This document shows positions 35,470-44,479 of a stretch of 64,000 bases of DNA, piece by piece; the stretch's first letter is position 1; each line of letters begins with the position of its first letter. A model generated the notes under the pieces. The model ran no database searches, was not told the DNA's origin, and saw only the letters and a program-made list of their open reading frames with translations. Position numbers and translations under genes: made by a program. The stretch comes from Mucilaginibacter sp. dw_454 (GTDB taxonomy: Bacteria; Bacteroidota; Bacteroidia; Sphingobacteriales; Sphingobacteriaceae), in the NCBI RefSeq assembly GCF_018449775.1, contig NZ_JAAVVB010000001.1:1-64000 (forward strand). Direction: 5' to 3'.

Positions 35470-35601
35470 CGTCATTGCGAGGAACGAAGCAATCTCTGCA
35501 CTCGCTTATCAATGTGTGGAGTGATCGTGCTGGCTGTCGCCAAATGAGATTTATCTTATTGACTGTCTGTTCTAGAGATTGCTTCGTTCCTCGCAATGAC
35601 G
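35470..35601. repeat. CATTGCGAG family element, 132 bp
   Basis: CGTCATTGCGAGGAACGAAG at the left and CTTCGTTCCTCGCAATGACG at the right are perfect inverted arms; the centre is longer than in other copies. It separates the tandem paralogues. Confidence 0.85.
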
Positions 35602-35634
35602 TGGTGTATATTATAGGAGTTTAAATATTGCATA

Positions 35635-36915
35635 ATGAAGTACCTAAGATATCTTCTAACCTCCGCCATACTGCTTTGGTCCGCCGGACTCAGGGCTGCA
35701 TCCATATTAATCCCGATGGACGAAGCGCAGAAAGATCATCTTAAATCATACGGTATTGCATTTTGGGTACTCAAGAATGAGCAAGAGGTTGACTGGCTGC
35801 TTAATTACCGCGGCGGCAGCTTCCTCACCAAATATGATAGCAAGACCGAGAATGAGTGTAAGATCCGCGGTGTTAGCTACGAAGTAATTGCCGACGATCA
35901 AGTTGCCGAGATCACTGCACAGATCAATGATCCATCAGTAAACATGGATATTGTTAAGCTGGAAAAAGCTCCGCGCATGGCGGTCTACTCGCCAAAGGTA
36001 GGGGTCAAGCCGGCAGACGATGCGGTTATATTAGTGTTAAAATATGCCGAAATTCCTTTTGATATTGTGTATGACGAAGAAGTGCTTCGCGGCGATTTGA
36101 ATAAATATGACTGGCTGCATCTGCATCACGAGGATTTTACCGGGCAGTATAGCAAAGAAATTAATCGCGGCCGTAATATCCAAAAATTCTTACAAACCAA
36201 AGCTATACAGGAGGCCACAGCCAAAAAGTTTGGGTATAATAAGGTATCTAAAATGAAACTGGCGGTTGCCCAAAGTATTCGCGATTTTTGTGCCGGCGGC
36301 GGCTTTTTACTGGCGATGTGCTCTGGCGCCGATAGTTTTGATATCGCGCTTGCCGCGTATAAAACAGATATTGTTGATGCCGTTTATGATGGCGACCCGC
36401 CCGACCCGATGGCGCAGTCGAAACTGGATTTTAGCCAGACACTGGCTTTCCAAAACTTTACGGTGGTAACAGATCCTTACGCTTCCGGCAGGGAAATTGG
36501 CAAGTTCAGTAATATAGATGTCAGCAACACGCGCCACATCAGGCAGGCGGATGATTTTTTTACATTATTTGATTTCTCTGCCAAATGGGACGTGGTGCCC
36601 AGTATGCTCACCCAGGATCATGAACGGGTGATTAAAGGATTTATGGGTTTGGCAACAGCATTTGATAAATCAAAAATCAAATCGACAGTTACTATTATGG
36701 GCGAGTTAAAAGGCGCCAATGAGGCCCGCTACATTCATGGCGAGTACGGCAAGGGGCAATGGACCTTTTACGGCGGCCACGACCCGGAGAACTATCGCTA
36801 CGGCACCAGCGAGCCACCTACAGATTTGAGCCTGCATCCTAATTCGCCGGGCTATCGTTTGATATTGAATAACGTGTTGTTTCCCGCTGCAAAGCGAAAG
36901 AAGTTGAAGACCTAG
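35635..36915 (+). CDS. Exported protein of unknown function, second tandem paralogue
   Basis: A 426-residue paralogue of the preceding gene, with signal peptide MKYLRYLLTSAILLWSAGLR and mature start AASILIPMDE. Nearly all conserved blocks are retained (HLKSYGIAFWVLKN, WLHLHHEDFTGQYSK, FLLAMCSGADSFDIALAA, FYGGHDPENY), and the copies differ by an insert around EINRGRNIQKF (~180-192) and by DPYASGREIGKF (~280-291). It probably arose by tandem duplication; the 132-bp repeat lies between the copies. Both could be enzymes acting on a cell-wall or peptide substrate in the periplasm, but that is a guess. Confidence 0.7.
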   Translation: MKYLRYLLTSAILLWSAGLRAASILIPMDEAQKDHLKSYGIAFWVLKNEQEVDWLLNYRGGSFLTKYDSKTENECKIRGVSYEVIADDQVAEITAQINDPSVNMDIVKLEKAPRMAVYSPKVGVKPADDAVILVLKYAEIPFDIVYDEEVLRGDLNKYDWLHLHHEDFTGQYSKEINRGRNIQKFLQTKAIQEATAKKFGYNKVSKMKLAVAQSIRDFCAGGGFLLAMCSGADSFDIALAAYKTDIVDAVYDGDPPDPMAQSKLDFSQTLAFQNFTVVTDPYASGREIGKFSNIDVSNTRHIRQADDFFTLFDFSAKWDVVPSMLTQDHERVIKGFMGLATAFDKSKIKSTVTIMGELKGANEARYIHGEYGKGQWTFYGGHDPENYRYGTSEPPTDLSLHPNSPGYRLILNNVLFPAAKRKKLKT

Positions 36916-36932
36916 GATTTCAATTAAACACG

Positions 36933-37024
36933 CGTCATTGCGAGGTACGAAGCAATCTCTACACGCCAGGTAAGCAGTATTATCCGCCTATCGCGCAGAG
37001 ATTGCTTCGTTCCTCGCAATGACG
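36933..37024. repeat. CATTGCGAG family element, 92 bp
   Basis: CGTCATTGCGAG (36933-36944) and CTCGCAATGACG (37013-37024) with GAAGCAATCTCT/AGAGATTGCTTCG inner arms. It fills the gap between convergent genes. Confidence 0.85.
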
Positions 37025-37038
37025 TGTCGGAAATGAGC

Positions 37039-39171
37039 CTAATTAAAGAAGAACCAACTCACACCAAATTTTAGCGCTGCATCCTGTTGCGGATACCTGT
37101 TCACGGTGTAATAGCCTTTGCTAAACAAGCCCTGGTTGGCATAATCATAAGCTACAAACAGGTTAGTTTGTTTGATGGTACCTTTAATGTAAACTTTGCC
37201 CACCGGGTATGATGAGAAAGTAACGTTTGGCCCGTTATAAAACTGCCCCAAACCAACCGCGTACGACGGCGCAACATAAGGCGAATTAAACCTTACGTCT
37301 AAACCACCGGTAATGTGCAGGGCATCAAATAAATAGGTATTATAATACAAATTACTATAAGTATAAACTTCGGGTACACGCAGTGTTGCCTGGTAATCTG
37401 TCTTTTCGTACACCAGGAAATTGTCAAAGTGCCAATCGCCCCAGTTCAGGTTTTTGCCCAGGCTTACTTTTAATAAGTTAATGGGGCTGCCTAACTGTAC
37501 CGGGTGCGCGTCTGTGCCACCGGGTTGTGCCTGGTAATACAGGTAATCGGCTATTAAAAAGTACTCGGCTTTCAGGTCAAGTTGCAGCGCGTCGTTAATG
37601 TAATTAAATGATACGCTTGATGTTTTTGTATTGGCAAAGCTGTTATGAAAAATATAATGGTTAGAAATCCAATCGGTAGCTTCTAATGGCGGCGAACTGC
37701 TTTGCACATAGCCGTCAAAAATTATCCGGCCGGCCCTTTTGCCACCGGCCAGCAACAATTTAGCATCGTACAAAAAGTCGCCAAAATTGTGGCCCACGGC
37801 AATTTGCTGCACGTTTCCTTCCAGATTGATCCTGTCGCTAAAGCGGTAGCTTAGTTTACCATGCAAAGTGATATTTTGAAATACCTGATCCTGCTTTTTA
37901 TCGGGCTTGCGCGATTTAATGCCAAACTGATCAATAGTAGTGTCACTCACAAACTGCGTGTAGCTGTACAAGTCGTGGGTAAGGCCCAAATCAAGCTTTA
38001 GCTCGTTTTTAACAACCGTCGATTTCTTACCCCTCAGGTAAAAACTATAACCAAAATCGTTCTGCATATGATGCACCGTGAGCGAGTCGCGCGATCGGTT
38101 GGAGCTGAAGTAATAATCGGGGAACACGCGGTAAGTATCCTCGTCATTCTGCAGGAACTCGTACTTACTTACCTCGTAATGAAAGGTATAATTTACCTTT
38201 TGGGTAGGTAATATATTGGCCGAGTTTGTTTGTATGGTAGTATCAATACGGCCTATATAATAAGTTTGCTTGATATATAGGCCGGCTGTTTTCCAGCTTT
38301 CGTAGTTATTAGGCAGGCGCACCGCCTCGGTAGTTTTATCAAATGATCCTTGCTTAGCTGTGTAAATCGAATCAAACAAAATAGACCCCGTTTCCGGCGA
38401 TTTTAGATTGTTGATGATAATGTTGGCCAGCATATTGTAACGCTTGTTTTTAGATTCGTACCAACTAAACAAATCGCCACTTAAACCACTAACGTTTTGG
38501 CCAAGCACCCGGTTATTGCTGTAAAACCCGCGCGAACCGAGAAAATTAAAGTTAAAACCCATGTTCCAGTTGGGCTTAATGTTTTGGGTATGCACCAGTT
38601 TGAAATCTTGCTCAGGCGAACCGGCAGTAACCATTTTCAATACGGTAAACGGCACGCGGGCCTGGTAGTATTGTATATCCTCGGGCTTAATCATATACTG
38701 ATCAAGCGCGTGCAGGCCCACGTCAAAGCCTATGGTTTTGGTAGGCTCAAATAATAAACTCCTGGTGGCCAAACCTTCTGTACCGCCTAAACTTATTTTA
38801 GGCGAACGCGGCTGGTAAAGTTTGCTGTAGTTTTCAAAGTTAGTAAGCGTAGTATCTATCGGGAAAAGCTGCGTACTGTCGCGCAGGGCAAACTCGTTGG
38901 TAACCTTAATAAATTTGCTGGTAAATATCACCGAGTCGCGGGCATTTTCCTGGCGCTTACGCAGGGTGTCAATCTCCTGGTCGGCAGTTAACTCTTTTCG
39001 TGTACGGGCCGTATCGTTCCGATTTGGATAACCGTTAGGATTATTGGGGTTATACGGATTGTTAGGATTATACGGATTATTAGGGTTACGCTGCGGATAT
39101 TGCTGCGCAACAGCCAGTTGAGCCGTTATACAGATCAATAAAAGAAGGATGTATTTTAACTTATTACCCAT
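37039..39171 (-). CDS. Putative outer-membrane porin (Porin_10 family)
   Basis: A signal peptide MGNKLKYILLLLICITAQLAVAQ, then a short Asn/Pro-rich tandem repeat (PNNPYN units, ~29-47), a charged linker, and ~600 residues of barrel strands ending in FGVSWFFFN, an aromatic C-terminus. The pattern LFEPTKTIGFDVGLHALDQY (~140-160) and VKMVTAGSPEQDFKLVHTQN is what I associate with the 'putative porin' Porin_10 family of this phylum. Its start overlaps the PNP stop by 8 bases, in an operon lpxK-PNP-porin. Substrate unknown. Confidence 0.78.
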   Translation of the reverse strand: MGNKLKYILLLLICITAQLAVAQQYPQRNPNNPYNPNNPYNPNNPNGYPNRNDTARTRKELTADQEIDTLRKRQENARDSVIFTSKFIKVTNEFALRDSTQLFPIDTTLTNFENYSKLYQPRSPKISLGGTEGLATRSLLFEPTKTIGFDVGLHALDQYMIKPEDIQYYQARVPFTVLKMVTAGSPEQDFKLVHTQNIKPNWNMGFNFNFLGSRGFYSNNRVLGQNVSGLSGDLFSWYESKNKRYNMLANIIINNLKSPETGSILFDSIYTAKQGSFDKTTEAVRLPNNYESWKTAGLYIKQTYYIGRIDTTIQTNSANILPTQKVNYTFHYEVSKYEFLQNDEDTYRVFPDYYFSSNRSRDSLTVHHMQNDFGYSFYLRGKKSTVVKNELKLDLGLTHDLYSYTQFVSDTTIDQFGIKSRKPDKKQDQVFQNITLHGKLSYRFSDRINLEGNVQQIAVGHNFGDFLYDAKLLLAGGKRAGRIIFDGYVQSSSPPLEATDWISNHYIFHNSFANTKTSSVSFNYINDALQLDLKAEYFLIADYLYYQAQPGGTDAHPVQLGSPINLLKVSLGKNLNWGDWHFDNFLVYEKTDYQATLRVPEVYTYSNLYYNTYLFDALHITGGLDVRFNSPYVAPSYAVGLGQFYNGPNVTFSSYPVGKVYIKGTIKQTNLFVAYDYANQGLFSKGYYTVNRYPQQDAALKFGVSWFFFN

Positions 39172-39985
39172 TTAAACCGGCAATCAATTCTTTAAGTATT
39201 AAGGTCAGTTTAGGCTCGGCAGATGCTGCTACAGCTATGATCTCGTCGATAGATACCGGTTTCAATGTTTCCGGGAAACCTTCATCAGTTAACACCGAAA
39301 TGGCAAATACGGGCAAGCTCATGTGGTTAGCCACAATAACTTCAGGCACAGTGCTCATGCCCACCGCATCGCCACCAATAATACGCAGGTAACGGTACTC
39401 GGCGCGGGTTTCAAGGTTAGGGCCGGTAACGGCTACATACACACCTTTATGACAGGTAATATTATTTTTTTTGGCGATGTCAAGCGCCTTGGTAATCAGT
39501 GTTTGCTTGTACGGCTCGCTCATGTCCGGAAAACGCGGACCCATTTCGTCGTCATTACGGCCTATCAATGGGTTGTTAGGCTGCAGGCTGATGTGATCTT
39601 CAATCACCATCAAATCCCCTTTCCTGAAGTCGGGATTTAAAGCGCCGCTGGCGTTTGACACAAATAAGGTTTTAATACCCAGCATTTTCATTACCCTCAC
39701 CGGGAACGTGATCTGTTGCATGCTATAACCTTCGTAATAATGCAAACGCCCCTGCATGGCAACCACCTTTACGCCACCCAGCGTACCAAATATCAATTTA
39801 CCCGAATGGAACTCTAAAGTAGAGATCGGGAAATCGGGGATGTTACTGTACATTAACTGCTTTTCAACCTCAATTTCGCTAACCAGTCCACCCAAACCGG
39901 TGCCCAGGATAATGCCCACCTCGGGCACAAAATCGCCAATTCGGCTTTTAATATATTGGGTTGTGCTATCTATATTTCCTGACAT
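39164..39985 (-). CDS. Purine-nucleoside phosphorylase (trimeric type)
   Basis: Cleaves inosine and guanosine with phosphate for purine salvage. Trimeric PNP hallmarks are present: GTGLGG phosphate loop (~27-32), HSGKLIFG (~60-67), QGRLHYYEGYSMQQITFPVR (~79-98), VSNASGALN (~110-118), TGPNLETRAEYRYL (~188-201) and GMSTVPEVIVANH (~208-220) with the substrate Met and His. 273 residues is normal. It overlaps the lpxK end by 20 bases. Confidence 0.93.
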   Translation of the reverse strand: MSGNIDSTTQYIKSRIGDFVPEVGIILGTGLGGLVSEIEVEKQLMYSNIPDFPISTLEFHSGKLIFGTLGGVKVVAMQGRLHYYEGYSMQQITFPVRVMKMLGIKTLFVSNASGALNPDFRKGDLMVIEDHISLQPNNPLIGRNDDEMGPRFPDMSEPYKQTLITKALDIAKKNNITCHKGVYVAVTGPNLETRAEYRYLRIIGGDAVGMSTVPEVIVANHMSLPVFAISVLTDEGFPETLKPVSIDEIIAVAASAEPKLTLILKELIAGLNG

Positions 39986-41012
39986 ATTCTGTTACAAGTT
40001 GATCAAAAGCTCCCTGCTGATCATTTAAAAAATTAACGCTTATCGGCAGCACCAAAATGGGCAGTCGGTTAACAAGCGATGATAGTTGTTGTTCACCTAA
40101 ACGCTGCGCATCTTTTTCTGTTGTTATGATCAGTTTTTTTTGTGCAGTGCAGGCGGCAAAATCATCGGCAAGTTTACTGATATTTTTTAAGCTAAAGCGA
40201 TGGTGATCCGGATAATTATGCTGTATAACGCGTAAAGTTTGCTTTTTGATATAGTTAACCAGCGGATTAAAGTTGGCAATACCCGTCAGCAGGAAAACGG
40301 TGGTGTTCTGATCGATCGTCTCAGCCACATTATTACCCTTCAAATCCTGTAGCCCCATGTAATTTATCGAGCTAAAAAATACCTGCTGATAGGGTAGTGG
40401 CGCCATAGCAGTAATAATTCGTCCCTGCTCAACAACCGGCAGATCAACCAGGCATTTACTGATAACGATCACATCGGCACGCCAGCGGCCGCTAAATGGC
40501 TCTCGATAATCGCCGGCAGGCAAAACCATATGTGGATTATTCAATCCGTTATAATCAAACAACAAAATACTGAGGCCCGGCTTTACCGCGCGATGCTGGT
40601 AGGCATCGTCCAGAATGATCAAGTCATGATTTTGCTGTAATTGCTCAATACCATCCACACGTCTTTCGCAAACGGCAACAGTTACATCCGGATATTTATA
40701 CTTGAATTGCGCCGGTTCATCGCCGATTTGACCGGCGGTTGGATTTGCACCGGCTAATAAAAAACCTTTGGTACTACGGCCATAACCGCGGCTTAGCGTA
40801 GCTATGTTATTATCTTTTTTTAGCAGGCGAATCAAATATTCGGTCATCGGGCTTTTGCCCGCACCGCCTATGGTTAAATTACCCACCGCAATCACCGGCA
40901 GGTTAAATTTGCGACTGTCGAACAGCCCTGCGTCATAGCACCAATTGCGTATTAGCACAATTAATCCGTAGATCAATGAGAAAGGAAATAAAAGCAGGCG
41001 CAGCATTTTCAT
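39966..41012 (-). CDS. lpxK: Tetraacyldisaccharide 4'-kinase (lipid A biosynthesis)
   Basis: Phosphorylates the 4' position of the lipid A disaccharide precursor at the inner membrane. An N-terminal membrane-associated helix precedes the P-loop VGNLTIGGAGKSP (~43-55). LSRGYGR (~78-84), DEPAQFKYKYPD (~98-109) and ILDDAYQHRAVKP (~134-146) are conserved LpxK blocks. 348 residues is usual for the phylum. Head of the lpxK-PNP-porin operon. LpxK is essential in most Gram-negative bacteria, and this shows the organism makes lipid A. Confidence 0.95.
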   Translation of the reverse strand: MKMLRLLLFPFSLIYGLIVLIRNWCYDAGLFDSRKFNLPVIAVGNLTIGGAGKSPMTEYLIRLLKKDNNIATLSRGYGRSTKGFLLAGANPTAGQIGDEPAQFKYKYPDVTVAVCERRVDGIEQLQQNHDLIILDDAYQHRAVKPGLSILLFDYNGLNNPHMVLPAGDYREPFSGRWRADVIVISKCLVDLPVVEQGRIITAMAPLPYQQVFFSSINYMGLQDLKGNNVAETIDQNTTVFLLTGIANFNPLVNYIKKQTLRVIQHNYPDHHRFSLKNISKLADDFAACTAQKKLIITTEKDAQRLGEQQLSSLVNRLPILVLPISVNFLNDQQGAFDQLVTEYVRKYR

Positions 41013-41049
41013 ACAGGCCGTAAAGATAGGAAATATAATACTCCACTGA

Positions 41050-41133
41050 TGTCGTTGCGAGCGTAGCGTGGCAATCGCAAGTAGGGCGGTTTGAACGCGT
41101 GCGATTGCTTCGTCGTTCCTTCTCGCAATGACA
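41050..41133. repeat. CATTGCGAG family element, 84 bp
   Basis: TGTCGTTGCGAG (41050-41061, one change) and CTCGCAATGACA (41122-41133). Arm flavours are swapped relative to 13384 and 30925. Confidence 0.82.
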
Positions 41134-41144
41134 AAAGGATTTTT

Positions 41145-42089
41145 TTAAAACTCCAACAACTTCCCTTGCTCCGGGTAAATAATATTCAGCCCTAAATTGT
41201 TAGCTGCTTTTAACTGCTGTTTAATCTGCGCAATTTTGCTGTAAGGCGGTTTTAAATGCACAATAACCACATTTAAATGTTTTAAAGGAATAGTACCGGT
41301 AAGTTGGCTCAGCTCGTCAAATTCGTTCATTAACCATTTTGGGGTGAAGTGACCGAACAAGGTTTTGTCGGGCTGCTCATTGGGGAAAGACGTTTCAATC
41401 ATAATGGCCTTTAACCGATGCGTCTTGATCAAAGGCGCAATAACTTCCCAAAGCTTTTGCATGTTATGGCTTTTTTCAACCGCGTCAGGGCCTACATCGC
41501 CCAAATAAAGTATGTAGCTCTCCTGGCTTTTAACCAAAAAAGCGGTACTGGTTAGGTTAGAGTGGCTTAATGGATAAGCCGTAACCTGCATTTCGGTATT
41601 GGCGGCGTTTACTTCGACCCCCGGTGTCATCACCTGGTAGGTGTATTTTTTCAGGGCAGGCGCTTCACCTTCGTTGGCGAAGTTGGCCCAGCTGGTCCAG
41701 GTAAAGTAATGGGTTTTGAGCGTATTAATGCAATCCGCGAATGCGTAAATGTTTTTAGCGCTGTCGTCGGGCGCATTAATAATAAGCCCCGACACATGAT
41801 CCAGATGCGAGTGCGAAATGAAGTAATCTTTAATGTATTTCTTCAGTACCTGGTCGGCAGGAATATTAAATACCTTGTTTTTGATGGCTTGTTCAATACC
41901 GTAGTGCAATGTGCCTGCATCCATACAAATAAAATTATTGCTACCCACAGGCGCAATCATATAGGCCGACATATTGCTTTCATCAATACCGCCCAAAACG
42001 CCTAACGGTACTACTTTAAACGACTTTAAAGACTGAGCACATGCCGTTGCCGACAAGAACAGGGATAGGACAAAATATTTTAGAGGCAT
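41145..42089 (-). CDS. Exported class II 3',5'-cyclic-nucleotide phosphodiesterase (MBL fold)
   Basis: A signal peptide (MPLKYFVLSLFLSATACAQS) targets it to the periplasm. HSHLDH (93-98) is the metallo-beta-lactamase HxHxDH metal site; GVLGGIDESNMSAYMI (~30-45) and DAGTLHYGIEQAI (~57-69), LGDVGPDAVE (~185) and SFPNEQPDKTLFGHFTP match class II cAMP phosphodiesterases of the yeast PDE1/Vibrio CpdP type. Hydrolysis of extracytoplasmic cyclic nucleotides is inferred from the family. A Cys in the signal (TACAQ) could also allow lipidation. It ends 7 bases from the AI-2E gene and may be co-transcribed. Confidence 0.82.
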   Translation of the reverse strand: MPLKYFVLSLFLSATACAQSLKSFKVVPLGVLGGIDESNMSAYMIAPVGSNNFICMDAGTLHYGIEQAIKNKVFNIPADQVLKKYIKDYFISHSHLDHVSGLIINAPDDSAKNIYAFADCINTLKTHYFTWTSWANFANEGEAPALKKYTYQVMTPGVEVNAANTEMQVTAYPLSHSNLTSTAFLVKSQESYILYLGDVGPDAVEKSHNMQKLWEVIAPLIKTHRLKAIMIETSFPNEQPDKTLFGHFTPKWLMNEFDELSQLTGTIPLKHLNVVIVHLKPPYSKIAQIKQQLKAANNLGLNIIYPEQGKLLEF

Positions 42090-42096
42090 ACAAAAT

Positions 42097-43191
42097 TTAC
42101 TGGGTTTTCATTTTTTTCTCGGCCGATTTCTTAAACTCGTAGTCGCCGCCCAGCAGGTAACCCCATGGTTTCAAGCTCTCTATCCGGTCGAAAATAATTT
42201 TCATGATCGCCATCACAGGTATTGATAAAAACATGCCGGATAATCCCCACATCATTTCGCCGAGGACAATGCCCAGGAAAGTGATCAAGGCATTTAATCG
42301 TACTTTTGAGCCTACCACTGTTGGCAGTAATACGTTCGAATCGACTGCGTGAATACCCAATACACTACCGGCTACCCACAAAGCATTACTTACCGGGCCG
42401 GTAGCAAAAGTTATCAGCACACTTAATAATAACGCAGTAAAAATACCCAGGTAGGGAATGATATTAAACAAGCCGACAATGATGCCCAGCAGAGCTGCAT
42501 ATTTGATGCCGATTAGCAAAAATATGGTGCAGGCTACGGTAGCCACAATCACCATTTCGAGCAACAAGCCCAGGATATATTGCCTTAAAATGCCTTGGAT
42601 ATTTTCAACAATATCGTGTACAACGGGCTCGTTGTCTTTACCAAAGGCCTGTAATACAAAGCTAAACAGTAGCTTGCGGTAAAACAGGATAAAAAACGTA
42701 AAGATCATGATAAACACGTAAAACAGCAGGAGCGAAGACACCGCGCCAAACGTAGTACCTACTACCTCGCCACCACGCGCCAGCAACTTATGCTCGGTAT
42801 TGGCCAGGAATATCTTTTGCTTGCTTACGTCATAGTGAAAAGTGCTTTCCACCCAATCGTATAAGTTATTGATAGATTCGGCTATCTGCTTTTGCAGCAT
42901 AGGCCAATCGTCCATGAGTTTTGATATTTGCGAACCTACCAGGTAAAGCACCCCGCCAATGAAACTTACCAGCAGAATGATGGATAGGAATGATGAAATG
43001 CTACGCGGTAGTTTTAATTTGCGCTCGAAAAAACTGGATACCGGCAACAGCAAAATGGCAAACAAAAAGCCAAACATCAACGGATCAAGCACGTCTTTAC
43101 CTTGAATCACCAGGAAACCCAGCGCCAGGATGCCAATGAGCACCAGTGATAATCTTTCGTAAAAAGGAGCGAGTTGTTTTTTTGTAATCAT
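42097..43191 (-). CDS. AI-2E/PerM-family membrane transporter
   Basis: A 364-residue protein with about 8 hydrophobic segments in the family's arrangement: four helices, a soluble region (~90-150), then four. PLMFGFLFAILLLPVSSFFERK (in the N-terminal part, ~33-53) and the LLGIIVGLFNIIPYLGIFTAL block (~234-254) match PF01594. Members include TqsA and Na+/H+ antiporters, so the substrate is open. 7 bases upstream of the phosphodiesterase gene on the same strand. Confidence 0.87.
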   Translation of the reverse strand: MITKKQLAPFYERLSLVLIGILALGFLVIQGKDVLDPLMFGFLFAILLLPVSSFFERKLKLPRSISSFLSIILLVSFIGGVLYLVGSQISKLMDDWPMLQKQIAESINNLYDWVESTFHYDVSKQKIFLANTEHKLLARGGEVVGTTFGAVSSLLLFYVFIMIFTFFILFYRKLLFSFVLQAFGKDNEPVVHDIVENIQGILRQYILGLLLEMVIVATVACTIFLLIGIKYAALLGIIVGLFNIIPYLGIFTALLLSVLITFATGPVSNALWVAGSVLGIHAVDSNVLLPTVVGSKVRLNALITFLGIVLGEMMWGLSGMFLSIPVMAIMKIIFDRIESLKPWGYLLGGDYEFKKSAEKKMKTQ

Positions 43192-43261
43192 GCCGTGGGT
43201 ATAAATTTAACAGGGTAACATTAGCACCCTTTATATGTTTTGAAGATAAGCATTGTTTTTA

Positions 43262-43375
43262 GGTTGTACGAATAGGTTTTACGTTAGACGTGTTACGTTG
43301 TACGTTTTTAGTTTATTTTATGGGCTGATAACAGCGATAGTTTTTACGTAAAACATCTAACGTAATACATACAAC
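43262..43375. repeat. ACGTA stuttered-word inverted array abutting the nucleoside phosphorylase stop
   Basis: The left arm GTTGTACGAATAGGTTTTAC, GTTAGACGTGTTACGTTGTAC is answered by the right arm TTTTTACGTAAAACATCTAA, CGTAATACATACAAC. The right arm touches the stop codon at 43376-43378. Confidence 0.65.
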
Positions 43376-44245
43376 TTAAACGGCGCTTATTTTCTCAAGC
43401 AAATGCTGAATGTAATGATCCATAATCTTGCCCGGCTGTTTGCTGAGTGCTTTTGTGGCCCGGTTAGCCAGTATGACATTACATGATACCGCCTGATGGC
43501 CCAGGGCAGCAGCCAATCCGTAAATGCCGGCGGTTTCCATTTCGAGATTGGTAATACGCTGCCCGTTAAAACTGAATTGTTGAATCACTTCCATGAGTGC
43601 CGGTACAGCCGCTATGGCCCTTACCTGGCGCCCCTGTGGCGAGTAAAACCCGGGTGCGGTAATTGTTATGCCTTGCTGCTGGTCCTTGCCTAAAAGGGCT
43701 AATAATTGCTTCCCGGCGGATGCGATATAAGGCAATAGATTAGATTTTGACAAAGCCGATTTAAAAGCATTCAGCAATTCTTGTTCATCATTAGTTAAAG
43801 TTTGCTGGTAATAGTGCATCAACGGGTCCATACCAATTGCTGCCGAAGACAATAGCAGGCTATCCACTTCAATATCCGCCTGCACCGCACCCGATGTACC
43901 GATGCGGATAATATCTAAACTACGCAATGTCGAATTAACGGCACGTGTGTTAAAATCAATGTTCACCAAAGCGTCCAGCTCGTTGAAAACTATATCAATA
44001 TTATCTGTGCCGATGCCGGTTGAAAGCACCGTTATCCGTTTTTTACCGATAGCGCCGGTATGGGTAATGAATTCGCGTTTTCCTTTTTTGAATTCAATGT
44101 TGTCAAAGTATTTGCTCACTTCGCCAACGCGATCGGGGTCGCCAACGGTAATAACGGTATCGGCAATATCGCCGGAATGCAGATTTAGATGGTAAATGCT
44201 GCCATCGGCGTTCAAAATCAGATCAGTTTCAGAAATGTGGTTCAT
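43376..44245 (-). CDS. Nucleoside phosphorylase (uridine phosphorylase-like, PNP_UDP_1)
   Basis: A 289-residue hexameric-type phosphorylase. VGDPDRVGEVSKYF (~36-49) is the phosphate-binding start, FITHTGAIGKKRITVLSTGIG (in two parts ~62-82) and NLEMETAGIYGLAAALG (~239-255) the ribose/base site with the family's MExE-type motif. Relatives prefer uridine, but the closest Bacteroidota forms are annotated only as 'nucleoside phosphorylase'. Together with the PNP gene at 39 kb this provides purine and pyrimidine nucleoside salvage, though the two are separate transcripts. Confidence 0.87.
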   Translation of the reverse strand: MNHISETDLILNADGSIYHLNLHSGDIADTVITVGDPDRVGEVSKYFDNIEFKKGKREFITHTGAIGKKRITVLSTGIGTDNIDIVFNELDALVNIDFNTRAVNSTLRSLDIIRIGTSGAVQADIEVDSLLLSSAAIGMDPLMHYYQQTLTNDEQELLNAFKSALSKSNLLPYIASAGKQLLALLGKDQQQGITITAPGFYSPQGRQVRAIAAVPALMEVIQQFSFNGQRITNLEMETAGIYGLAAALGHQAVSCNVILANRATKALSKQPGKIMDHYIQHLLEKISAV

Positions 44246-44305
44246 CAGGGTAAAATTGGCAAATATTTTGCATCGGTTATTAACATTTACTTAAAAATTA
44301 ACATC

Positions 44306-44479
44306 ATGGCTAAGTATTCAGAAAAAGCTGGCGAGAAAGTAGAGAAAACCATGCATGAGATGCATGAAGGCACATTAAAAAGCGGCAGCGGCAAAAAAGT
44401 AACCAGTAAAAAACAAGCAATAGCGATAGGGCTGTCAGAGGCTCGGAAGGAAGGAGCTAAGGTGCCTAAGAAGAAGTAG
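44306..44479 (+). CDS. Small basic protein, DUF6496-like
   Basis: A 57-residue protein (MAKYSEKAGEKVEKTMHEMH to KVPKKK). The SKKQAIAIGLSEARKEGAKV block (~32-51) is the hallmark of the small DUF6496-type proteins common in proteobacteria and Bacteroidota. It is highly basic at its end and may bind DNA; this is unproven. The longer frame from 44189 lies antisense to the phosphorylase start and is rejected. A dispersed repeat starts right at its stop codon. Confidence 0.8.
   Translation: MAKYSEKAGEKVEKTMHEMHEGTLKSGSGKKVTSKKQAIAIGLSEARKEGAKVPKKK

Noticed and set aside
34182..36915. Asparagine synthetase B function
   Set aside because: No N-terminal nucleophile Cys, no ATP pyrophosphatase loop, and both proteins carry signal peptides.
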